A stretch of DNA of 64,000 bases from Tenrec ecaudatus (Eukaryota; Chordata; Mammalia; Afrosoricida; Tenrecidae): the NCBI RefSeq assembly GCF_050624435.1, contig NC_134537.1:127882086-127946085 (forward strand), written 5' to 3'. Position numbers and translations under genes: made by a program. The notes below the pieces were generated by a model. It was given only the letters and a program-made list of their open reading frames with translations. It searched no databases and was not told the DNA's origin. The number at the start of each line of letters is the position of its first letter. Position 1 is the stretch's first letter. Positions 10,857 to 20,345 of this stretch are shown here, one piece after another.

Positions 10857-12974
10857 CCGTACATACTCGTATATACTTGTGCTGAAAAACGGGTACGGCT
10901 TATACACGGGTCAGTGGTACCCCAGAGAGGTGTAACATCTCACTGCCTCCCCCCTGGAGCACCCGTTATCTTGCGGGTGATTGCCATTTCTCTGCTGTTC
11001 ATTCAAAGCCCCACTGACACTGCAGGGCTTTGAATGTTTGTTTACTCACATCTAACCAATCAGAGCCGTCCTGTGACATAGACGGCTCCAATTCACAGAA
11101 GTACCCGTAGTGATTCACTTACGCTAGCAGCTGAACTGGTAAGGATGTGTCTGTGGCTGTGCTCCATCTCTCCTCTCTGGTTTCTGTGTTAATTCACATC
11201 CTGCAATCCTGCATCCCCTGCCCGCATGGACTCCCCCACCTCCTCCCGGCTAACACGTCGTGGGAGGGGGGATTACCATGATAGTTCAAAAATGCCTGTC
11301 ATATGAGGCTAGTTTCAAAATGAAGGTGTGTTAAGAGCAGAAGAGAGCAATAACAGTATTGCAAGTAGGGAATTCTGTGTTGACGAAAAGCAAGTGAGGG
11401 AGTGGTGGAAAATGAAGGCTGACTTGGAACAGATTCCAAAAGCTAAAAAAACTCATAGTGGTTTAACATCTTTTTATGGGGTTCTAGAGAGTGAATTGCA
11501 TAAATGGGTTATGGAGTGTCCTCAAAATGGTTACTGTGTAACACGCATGGGAATCCACATATGTGCTCTACAAATGGCTAAGGATGACAAATATAAAGCA
11601 CCAGGCATTGAAAAATTTGCTGTGTCAGCAGGATGGCGTACACGATTCATGAGTAGGTTTAGCCTATGTTTGAGACAAAGAACAAAGATTTCCCAGAAAT
11701 TACCACAAGACCTTGAAGAAAAAAATTACCATATGTCATTCCAGTCATTTATTATAAAACAAAGAAAGATTTATAATTATGACCTGGCAGATATTGGGAA
11801 TATGGATGAAACCGCCATGACTTTTGATCGTCCAAGCAACAGAACTGTGGCAAGTTTAGGAGAAAAAACCATTTTTCTCAAAACCACTGGAAATGAAAAA
11901 AAAAACACACTAAAATTGTTCTATCATGTTTGGCTAATGGAACTAAGCTGCATCCTGTCAATATTTTTAAAAGAAAGACCTTGCCTAAAAAGATCAATTT
12001 CCCACCAAGAACTACTGTGTGTGCACATGTTAAAGGTTGGCTGGATGAAGACGGAACAAAAAAATGGCTGGAAGAAATTTGGAACCAATGACCAAGAGCA
12101 GCCTTAAAGAAAAAGCCATCAATACTTGCTTGGGATATGTTCAGAGCCCACATATCGGATGACATAAAAAAATTGGCAAAATCTAGTCAAGTTACTTTAG
12201 CCGTTATTCTAGGTGGTCTTACATCTGTACTGCAGCCTCTGGATGTATCTTTGAATAAGCCTTTTAAAGACCGTGTGTGAAGGGTGTGGCATGAATGGAT
12301 GTCATCTGGTCAAGCCCTACTAACAAAATGAGGAAATCTCATGAAGTCTGACATAGAGTTAATAGCAAAGTGGGTTCGAGATGCATGGGAAGACATTCCA
12401 GAAGACATGGTGCGATGTGCCTTCCAGAAATGTAGTATTAGTAATGCTATGGATGGCAGTGAAGACTGCGCTTTGTATGAAAATGACAGCAGTGATGGTG
12501 ATGACGGCGATCTCAGTGAGGACAGCGTCTATGAAGTCCACACACCAGCTGAAGCTCTGCATTGGGATACAGATGATGATGAGGAATCCAGCTTTGGAGG
12601 ATTTTAACTCTTTACATTTTAGCTTGTTTGCTGATTGAGCTCAGGGAATGGTACTCTTCAGGTATCATTGCTGATACCTTATTGTTTTGTTGAACCTATT
12701 TTCTACTTACTGTGCTGGTTTACTAATGTTAAATGGCTTGTCCTTTTATTTATGGTTTTTATTTAAAATAAATATGTAAATATATTACCCCACTGATGTC
12801 TCAATTTTCAGTAATTTTATTTTCATTTGTTTTGATTATTGAAACTCACCAATAGCTTCTGCATTTTCCACCCTAGGCTTATACTCGAGTCAATCAGTTT
12901 TTCTGGTTTCCCAGGTAATAATTAGGTACCCTGGCAGCTTATACTCGGGCCGGCTTATATTTGAGTATATACGG
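10857..12974 (+). mobile_element. Tigger (pogo/Tc1-mariner) DNA transposon, near full length
   Basis: The 2118-bp element is bounded by TA dinucleotides (10855-10856 and 12975-12976), the target duplication of the pogo group. The right end reads GAGTATATACGG, so its inverted repeat begins CCGTATATACTC; the left end begins CCGTACATACTC. Subterminal copies of the TATACTCG-type motif occur at 12886-12963 (CTTATACTCGAGTCAATC, CTTATACTCGGGCCGGCTTA). It holds one transposase reading direction, on the plus strand. It sits inside the SPIN copy, so it is younger than that copy. Codon-level damage is modest, consistent with a recent burst. Confidence 0.9.
11328..12607 (+). pseudogene. Tigger transposase (CENP-B-like DNA binding plus DDE domain), decayed
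   Basis: The original protein would be roughly 430-450 residues. The longest intact stretch is 11328-12107, about 259 codons. It starts within the N-terminal helix-turn-helix (FCVDEKQVREWW), then carries a CENP-B-type DNA-binding domain (ELHKWVMECPQNGYCVTRMG) and the beginning of the DDE domain. The first catalytic aspartate is in NMDET at codon 11805-11807. After a frameshift near 11890-11910 the body continues in another frame. The second aspartate is in LAWDMFRAH (codon 12134-12136) and the third in QPLDVSLNK (12242-12244). The open acidic C-terminus at 12341-12607 ends in DDDEESSFGGF. The later frame is broken by three TGA codons (12111, 12278 and 12329 areas), at least one of them a likely CGA to TGA change. 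The N-terminal start region also has a frame break before 11328. All three aspartates are still encoded. Confidence 0.88.
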
Positions 12975-13194
12975 TATATATTGTGAAATAGTTATGTGTT
13001 TTCTCTTGGTCTTAGGTGACCCACAGGCTGAGAACCGCTGGGGTAGAACTACATCCTGGTGACTTTCTGAAACTGTCCCTCTTTATGGGAGTAGACTACC
13101 CTGTCTTTCCCCCTCAGGGCTGTTGGTGGTTTTCAATTATTAACACCCCAGTTAGCAGCCCCACTGAGAAGCGCCACCCAAGCCGCACTCTGCT

Positions 13195-13385
13195 CTGGGA
13201 GTTTTTAGGAAATGCAAACAGTTAATCATTCTGTGGCTCATCTAAAAGTCAAAGGCTCAAGTCCATTCTGAAGTGTCTTTAAAGAAAGGCCTATCGGTCT
13301 CCTTCTGGAAACTCAGCCATGGGAGACCTTGTGGTGCCCCGTTCTCCTCTGACACAGGGGAGGCTGCGGGGAGTCAGAGACTTTA
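13195..13385 (+). repeat. AfroSINE, second subfamily
   Basis: Head-to-head neighbour of the split AfroSINE. AAAAGTCAAAGGCTCAAGTC is the B-box region. AGAAAGGCCTATCGGTCTCC and GGAAACTCAGCCATGGGAGA are the middle block found in one AfroSINE subfamily. The 3' tail is eroded (CTGCGGGGAGTCAGAG). Confidence 0.7.
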
Positions 13386-16300
13386 CTAAGTGAGGGGTAT
13401 GGTGGCTAATGTATTGCAAAAAGTAATTTATTTGGAATTAAACAAATCAGAGTTAAGTCAAAATGGAGTGAAACTAGTATCACATAAGTATCTTATAATT
13501 AAATCAGTGAGTTCTATTGTGCGGACACTGAGGTACTTCATGTATAAAAGTTCTGCTATGGAAGCTGATACACTTGAGGATCTTGTCATTATTCAAAGCA
13601 GCTGGCAATCTACAAAATAGATGCACTGCAAAATGGCTTTCCTAATCAAGATCCCCCCAGCTTATTTAGCATAAATTGCAGTGGTCAAAAAGAAAGTGCT
13701 CATAAGTACTTTCTCTGGATAATCGTGACTATGAAATTAGAACAGTTTCACATAGGTTGATGATTAGACGATGAGTCACAGAAAATACTTTCCTTTAAAG
13801 GAGGCCTGTGTTAACCCTCTGACCTACTTCACGGTCTTCCTTACCTCCATAAATCAAAAGAAATCCTACTTAGTTATAAAATAAATGAAGATGTGATTAA
13901 AATTCCTATTGTTGTAAAATATTCAAATGTATCATTCTGTTTGCTTTACTGAGTCATGTTGAAAAGATGAGATGCCCCTTATGAAAAAAACTTGGTAAAA
14001 TGTTTCTGTTGTGATAGTGGTGATTTTTCGTTGTTGTACTTCACAGGAAAGAACTGAGTCTTAGACACTTTTGAAATTCTTAACTTGGGGCAGATTGATT
14101 GAATGTCTTGTGAGCTTTCTTCTTCACTAGCTGCAAAGTACATTTATACATGCAACCTTAGATGGGTTTGGTGAATTTTATCAAGGTAATATTTATAAAC
14201 TTCCCTGAAATCCCTAGCTGAAAGACAAAATGTCATGTAATATTACTCGTCTAAAAATGAGACTGTTTTTAAGCTTTAATTATAATTTTAAATTCCCTTA
14301 CATTAAGAAATATGAATCACTCAAATATAATAAGCTTTCCCCCTCTTTTTTGATGCATTATAAACTATTGAGGGCCCCAAACTGAGTCACTCACATTTCT
14401 TTCTTTCATATCATTTAGTTATTAAAACTGATGGTGGCAATAATGATGGCAGAGATACTGCTAGTACTGCTAATAATAATAGTTGATAATAATATTTTCT
14501 GCATTGTGCCTCACACCGCTGCTCTTTCCAGGAAGTAGGCAAGGGGGTACCTCTTGTGCTTAATATTTGGTTTCAATGATAACTCAGCATCAGGAACAAG
14601 GTCACATGAGATTTGGCTACAATCAAAGAACGTGGGATCTGATCCAATTTAACACAAACCAAAAAGCTATAACTTGAAAAGTCACAGAGTTGTACAGAAG
14701 TAAAAATCCTAACAGATCAAGCAGGGTGATTTATTTATTTTAGCATTAAACAACGTGGGTGTGGTCAGCCTATATTGATGATCCTGTTTTCTAGGTCAAG
14801 TACTGGGAGATTTACATTTGTTACCCTTGTTCTCATAGACCAGATAGGGTTGTTAGCAGAATCAGTTTTATCTAGGAACCAGTGGATTCCATTGAAAACA
14901 GAGCCACATCTTGTAGCTTAAGTAGAGCATTTTGGGGGATACTATTTTGAAGTCATCAGGAATATATATCATGTTCATATGCATGCTCCTCATCGGTGGA
15001 GGGCATACTCAGCAGTCCCGTGTTGGAGGCGAGTGGAAGCACCCTCTGTCTGGGATCAGGCCGTGCACCAGCTCCTACCCCGAGAGTCGACTCTCTCTCC
15101 TGGCAACTCTATCAGAGAGCTACACTCCAGCTTGTTTCCAATGGCTGATTTTTCAGAAATAGAAGACCTAGATGAATGTCTTTAGGTTTCCTACCTCTAT
15201 GCTTGGCAAATGAGTTAAGTTACTTGCAATTAGGTCCTGCATTGAAGGTACGTTGTAATATAGGCATACATACGTGTCACCAGGGCAGTTTGGAAAGAAC
15301 AAATTTTGGCTGGTCCCTTTTCTGACAAGACGACAGCTCTTCTGTCCTGAGGCAGACAATCACCCAGGGCTAACTAATTAAGTCCACTCAGATGATACGG
15401 CAGGGTGTGCCTTTGACCAAGCTCCTCCCAATATTAACGAAAGTGGATTTTACTTATGTTCATGAATAATTATTTCTAAATGGATTTTATAATAATTGAA
15501 TCACACTTTAACTGCAATAAAGGTGCTTGCCAGTTAAAGGAAACGCACGGTGACACCTTTTGCAAATTGGATGATGGTGTATAATTTTCCCCAATCCAAA
15601 TTTCTCTTTGTAAGCATTGTTACCAATTGAAATTACCTCGCTCCCAGTACATCTGTATAATGATTAGTGCCTAATAGCTGTACACATTAATGAATATCCT
15701 AACAATATATTTGGTATCATCCTTTACTCTTTCCTTCCCCCTCAAGTCCCACATTGAACCCAGCAGGAAAAGTAAGTGGGTGTTCCATCATCATCTAGCC
15801 TGAGACCCAGGCTTTCTCACCTCTCAAGGCTGAGGGCCCAGCCTCTCTCACCTCATCTGTCCTAGGAGCTTCTGATTCTGCCTCACCTGAAAACTACTCT
15901 CCAGTCATTATTTTAGTCAGATCAGATCAATATTCATGTCATAACTTCCCACTCACAATAAAACACATTGTCATTCGTATTGCCCACCAGGAACAAAGTG
16001 ACTGGCCCTTGATGAGCACCACGCCAACCCCACTGCCTTTCACGTCACTATATTGACTTTGGATTCTTCTCTATGACGTCACCCACACCAGCCTCTGTTA
16101 GCTTCCAGGCCTGAGCACTTGCTTATCCCCCACATATCCCTGTGACTCATACCTTTGGCTATCTTTTAAAAATGTAACTGGGTAGATAGCACATCTTCAA
16201 GGGTGGTATGCTGGATCATTTCACCCAAAAGTCAAATTTCCACTCTGCTCATGATGGGAGGCCTCAGTGAGAGTGTGTGGGAAACGAACACTGAGGGAAA

Positions 16301-16440
16301 TCTGTCCAGGACTATATTCTCTAACTTATAACATGGAATCTGGAAAGCTAAATCAGAGATAAAGTCCAAGTACATAATCCTGCTTTAAATGTATTCCCAC
16401 AGGGCACATGGTTGATTCTGTCTCTCTGTAGGAGCAGATA
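13386..16440. other. About 3 kb with no recognised gene or young repeat
   Basis: A+T-rich with scattered ATT/AAT runs (around 14440-14500). A diverged stretch at about 15720-16100 might be remnant L2, but no diagnostic block is left. No open frame stands out; the longest are about 76 codons. Confidence 0.45.
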
Positions 16441-16589
16441 TTCTGTTATCATCCCCTTCCACCCCCTCCCCCCTCATTGGGTTTCCTCACCTGTGAGCTC
16501 AGGGACTTTACTGTGGTCACCACCCACCTTGTGATGTTTGTAACTCCTGAATATGTATGTCTAATGGCTACCAATAAAAACACCCAAAC

Positions 16590-16705
16590 AATAAAGATGC
16601 TCTCTCCTCCAGTCCCAAGCCTCCTTTCCTCTCCCTCTTCCCTCCTTCCTTGCTCCCTCTCCCTCTCCCTGCCCCTCTCTCTCCTGCCCTCTCCTCCTCC
16701 CACAT
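16590..16705 (+). repeat. Low-complexity CT-rich (polypyrimidine) tract
   Basis: A run of CTCC, TCCC and CTCTCC units within 16600-16700. It produces long but meaningless frames on both strands. Confidence 0.85.
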
Positions 16706-17329
16706 GCATCCCCACATGAACTACCAAGAAGGGCTGAGGTGAGCTTGCTACTATGAAATGTGTCTGACTCCTTTGTTTTACTTTCTGTTCTTTCTCTTAC
16801 TCTCTATGACTTTACTATGATTTTTATAGTTTATAGCTGTACAATGGTGCCTACTGGACCCATCCTTATTTGTTAAGGGCTGGCTTCCCTGACAAGAGTG
16901 GACAAGAAATATACAACAAAGTTCAAGTTGGAAAAACAAGCAAACAAAAAAGGTTAGACTTACTGGTCTTTTAGAGCAGCATTAGAGGAACCCCCAAGAA
17001 GACAACTTTTTAAGTTGAAATGGTAAGGGCCATCTCTTAGCCAAATAATAAGATGGACTTATTAAATAAATGACAGCATGTGCTTTTTCAAACAGTCACC
17101 TCGACGGGCCCGGCGATGGGCCCACAGAGGACAGTGGAAGCCGGCGAAAGGGAGCAGGGGGCTCAGAAGGGACTGCATCACCGTTTTGTGGGGATTGCAA
17201 TGAAGGAAAGGAAGCAATTGATGTATGAACTCAAGATTAGAAAATTAATATGCTATGTAACTTTCATGTAAGCACAGTAAAATGTAAAAATACAATAAGG
17301 TATAAGGCAGGGGCTTTGTTGTTCTTGAA
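16706..17329. other. Unrecognised sequence
   Basis: About 620 bp. A short GC-richer patch at 17100-17200 (GACGGGCCCGGCGATGGGCC) stands out from the AT-rich surroundings but carries no frame or motif I recognise. Confidence 0.4.
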
Positions 17330-17450
17330 GGCAGAGGTTCGGGCTATCGCACTTTTGACTTTATCTGCCCTTTATCACTAAGTCTAAATGAACACTGGCA
17401 TAGAGCAGGCATACAGTTCATTAAGTTGTTGGATGAATAAATAATACAGT
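17330..17450 (+). repeat. Ancient L2/MIR-type 3' end
   Basis: GAACACTGGCATAGAGCAGG, CATACAGTTCATTAAG and TTGTTGGATGAATAAATAAT match the common ending (TGGCACATAGTAGGCACTCA, then a TTGTTGAATGAATG block) of old mammalian L2/MIR copies. The class is uncertain. Confidence 0.5.
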
Positions 17451-18864
17451 TATGAATGAACATGTCTAAGGGTATAAAAATTAGGGTATATATGTATTAG
17501 GACAAATCTCTAGTTTAAATCTTTAACATCAACTTTGATCAACAAGAGTTCTCTCAATCTTCTAAATAGGAGGAGAGTATATTAGGAAAAAAGTAAAATA
17601 AAAGGAAAGAGAATAGAGAACTAGTGAATACAGAGGACTTGAAGGCAAGGGAGGAGAACTACTGTTTACATTACTTTATTGCAAAATTTTAAGGAACTGA
17701 GAGTTCTCACTGAATGCATTGTTCTTTTTAAAGGGTTGTGACTCTCTGCTTTTCAACTCTGCTTAAAAGATGGGCTTTCTGCCACGCACTACAGATCACC
17801 AGATTAGTTCTTTGTTGGCTAATGGGAGGCAAGACATTCCATAAAGGAGGACCTTCCTTGGAAGATTCCCTGCCTCTGGTTCCCTGTAGATGGAAGTAGG
17901 GAAATACAAGCAGCAGCACTCCAGCTGATCTCAATTGCCCTGAAGTTGCCCAGGGAGGAAGGCTGATCTCTAAGTGGTGAAGGCCCAACCATTTAGTGCT
18001 TTATAGACCATAGATTACTGCACTCAGAAGCAAATATGCAGGCAGTCCTGACTGCAGAGCACTGATGGAATGTGCTCCCTGCAGCTCAATCTGCACAGTA
18101 GCCAAGGACCCCTGCATCCTGCCCCCCTGTAGCCCCTGGATATCTTCCAAGGGAGAGCAAGTTCTTAAGCTGAACTGCAGATGATGCTCCACAGAGCCCC
18201 GTATCACTTCAGAAGTCAGAAGTGCCCTCAGCCCTGGGACCAGTCTTGGCCAGAAATCATGGCAGTTTATACCATTTACATTTTTGTTTGTTAGTTTGTT
18301 TAGGTAATCATGATGCCTCTCTGCCGCCAAACAGCATAGCTAGTAATAATGTTGTAAACATCCCTAATAATCATTGATCTGTTTGGTGTCCACAAAATTG
18401 ATACGCTATTGCTAATGACTAAACAGAGCTTTCTGAAGAACTCTATGGATGAGGCTTTTACGGAGAACCCAGGTGAAAGTTTGAGCTAAGGTGTACCACA
18501 AATGCATAATAATTGGCTGGTCCATTTGCATTTGTAGCATTATCTATAATTTATCTATATTATTCTGTAGATTAATTGATCGGCTTGCACTTGGTGATAT
18601 GGTAGTATTTAAACTAGAATGCATATGAAGTAAGTCAAAGCAGAAACTCTTTCTCTTTAAGCTTGAAGTTCAAACCTGTGTCCTCAGAAATGATGAGAAG
18701 GGCCTGTTGCCCTCCAGGCTCCAGGTGACCTTCCTGTTCTTTGTATTTTGAAATAGTATTCAGATATAGGAGCTTCCATTTTTCTTTTTTTCTATTTATT
18801 AGCTACTTTTGCATACGTCACTTCATTTACCTATAATCCTCAGATGTATAAAGACTGCCAATAA
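17451..18864. other. Unrecognised sequence
   Basis: About 1.4 kb. A 109-codon minus-strand frame (18001-18330) and an 86-codon one (17728-17988) lie here. Neither shows recognisable protein features. Confidence 0.4.
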
Positions 18865-19068
18865 AACTCACTGACATAGAGTTGATTTCAGCTCTTAGCG
18901 AAACTATAAGATAAAGTAGAATTGTTCTATAGGGTTTCTGAGACTGTAAATCTTTAAGGAAACAGGCACATCTGTCACTGGTGGAATGACTGGTGGGTGT
19001 GGGTTTGCACCACTGACTCTGCAAATAGCAGTGCAAACCTAAAATCACTACACCACCAGTGCTCCTGG
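18865..19068 (-). repeat. AfroSINE
   Basis: On the minus strand the order is GCACTGGTGGTGTAGTGATT (head with A box), GCACTGCTATTTGCAGAGTC, the middle block near ACAGTCTCAGAAACCCTATA, and a tail reading GTCAGTGAGTT at the left end. Confidence 0.85.
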
Positions 19069-19079
19069 CCAACAATGAC

Positions 19080-19250
19080 AAATTCATTGCCATAGAGTGA
19101 TGGGGATTTGGACTCAGAGTGGCCCTATAGAAAGGAGTAGGACTTCCCCTGTGGGTTTCTGAAACGGTAACTCTTTAAGAGTTAACTCTTTCTCCAATGG
19201 TGGTCTCAAACTGCTGACATTGCCATTTGTAAGCTAATGCAGAACCCCTC
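19080..19250 (-). repeat. AfroSINE, adjacent second copy
   Basis: Same orientation as the previous copy and directly beside it. It has the block AGAAACCCACAGGGGAAGTC on the minus strand and a tail (ATTCATTGCCATAGAGTGAT on the plus strand). The head is partly lost. Confidence 0.75.
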
Positions 19251-19494
19251 CACCCCCAAGGAAATAATAATGAAAACTTACAACAAACAAAAAAACCAAT
19301 GAGGTATTCAACTGCACAGCCCACTGAAGATGGAGTCTATAGAATGGAACCCGCAAAAAAAAACCTGTTTTTTAGAATTATTGTCCTCAGTTTGTAAAGG
19401 AGATACTAAAAGTCCAGGCCACTTAAATACTTTGCCAAAGAAATTAAACTAGTGGTAGGGCTCCCAAACTCCCAACCAAACTTCCTGCCCTCGC

Positions 19495-19570
19495 TTTCAT
19501 TCTAACTCATAATGACCCCAGAGGACAGGATAGGATGACCCCTGTGGGGGCAGTAGTAGGGTCTGGACTA
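19495..19570 (-). repeat. AfroSINE fragment
   Basis: CTCATAATGACCCCAGAGGA and CAGGATAGGATGACCCCTGT resemble the reversed central AfroSINE block (AGTCATAGTGACCCTATAGG, ACAGGGTAGAACTGCCCCTG). Short and diverged. Confidence 0.45.
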
Positions 19571-19839
19571 GTTCTGACTATTGTCCTCATCTTCCCTATT
19601 AAAAACGGACCATCCCTTGAATGGATTCAGAGACCTTTGCGACAGAGCATAGAACCTCAGCTTCCCGAGGCTGTGCATCTTTAAAGCATCATCTTTCCTT
19701 CCCGGAACACCTAACCTTACTGTGAGAAGTCCAACTGGTTGTGCCAACGGAGTTTCTTTCCTTCCACTTTACTCTGTGTTCCCTAATACTTCTGTACGTA
19801 CGAGTTCTGTGTTGCTATTGAAGACCGCGACCTTGATGT

Positions 19840-19960
19840 GACCCACTAACCAAACCCAGTGCCATCCAGAGATCATGTCAAGTTTCCGAGGCTGAAAATA
19901 TTTATGAAGCAGAAAATCTAATGAGTAGCTGATGGTTTTGAACCACCAGGGCTTGTTCAT
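19840..19960 (-). repeat. AfroSINE, diverged
   Basis: On the plus strand GATGGTTTTGAACCACCAGG is the reversed B-box region and TAACCAAACCCAGTGCCATC the reversed tail. The centre is damaged. Confidence 0.65.
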
Positions 19961-20234
19961 TAAAAACTGATCTCAAATCCCAATATCAGAATATGTAGAA
20001 TTTAAATTGTCCAGAGATGAATAATACTGTCTTTTGAGAAATTGTGAATCATTAAGAATACTTTCTACATACATAAGTATATATTGATGAGATTGTTAAA
20101 AAAATAAAATGTCCTACTTAAGGTATGATTAATGTGATTAAGCCCAGTAATGGTCCATAGAGGGCAAATGAACTGCTCATTGAAACCGAGTCTGAAGAGT
20201 TATGCAATTGCACTCTTACTATCTAGACTTGGGT

Positions 20235-20345
20235 ACTACACACTGCCTGCAGTGCAGGACCAGGGAGTGTCTCTTTCTGTTCTGCATGAGGTCACCATGG
20301 GTGGGAACCAACACCATAGCACCCAACAACACCCTAGACATAACA
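20235..20345 (+). repeat. RTE/AfroSINE-type 3' end
   Basis: CAGGACCAGGGAGTGTCTCT, TTCTGTTCTGCATGAGGTCA, CCATGGGTGGGAACCAACAC and a CACCCAACAACACC tail correspond to the shared RTE 3' terminus (GGACCAGGCAGTGTTTCGTT, TGTGCATAGGGTCGCTATGA, AACCGACTCGATGGCACCTA). Confidence 0.7.

Larger units (their letters stand above)
10628..13040. mobile_element. SPIN-type hAT transposon (non-autonomous), interrupted
   Basis: The ends are inverted: CAGTGGTCCTCAACCTTCC at 10628 and, on the other strand, CAGCGGTTCTCAGCCTGTGG at 13040. Internal blocks such as TGTGGTGACCCCAACCATAA, TTGCTACTTCATCACTGTAA, ATATGCAGGATGTATTTTCA and AGCATAGTGATTAATCGCAA belong to the SPIN (Space Invader) hAT family. Without the Tigger insert it would be about 293 bp, so it has no transposase. 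Flanking octamers GGAAAGAG (10620-10627) and GGGTAGAA (13041-13048) agree at five of eight positions and fit a decayed 8-bp hAT duplication. SPIN elements entered a few mammal lineages by horizontal transfer, tenrec among them. Confidence 0.88.
10540..13190 (-). repeat. AfroSINE split by a nested SPIN/Tigger insertion
   Basis: A minus-strand AfroSINE is present in two halves. The right half (13041-about 13190) holds the head and B-box region: on the minus strand GGCTGCTAACTGGGGTGTTA, then AATTGAAAACCACCAACAGC and the CTACTCCC block. The left half (about 10540-10627) holds the 3' part, ending in a CAGCAACAGCAGCA-like tail. The reading resumes cleanly across the insertion: GCAGGACAG on the left continues as GGTAGAACTAC on the right, the usual AfroSINE CAGGGTAGAACT motif. 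Confidence 0.85.

Noticed and set aside
16449-16727. Overlapping frames of 92 and 80 codons
   Set aside because: Both come from the CT-rich low-complexity tract.
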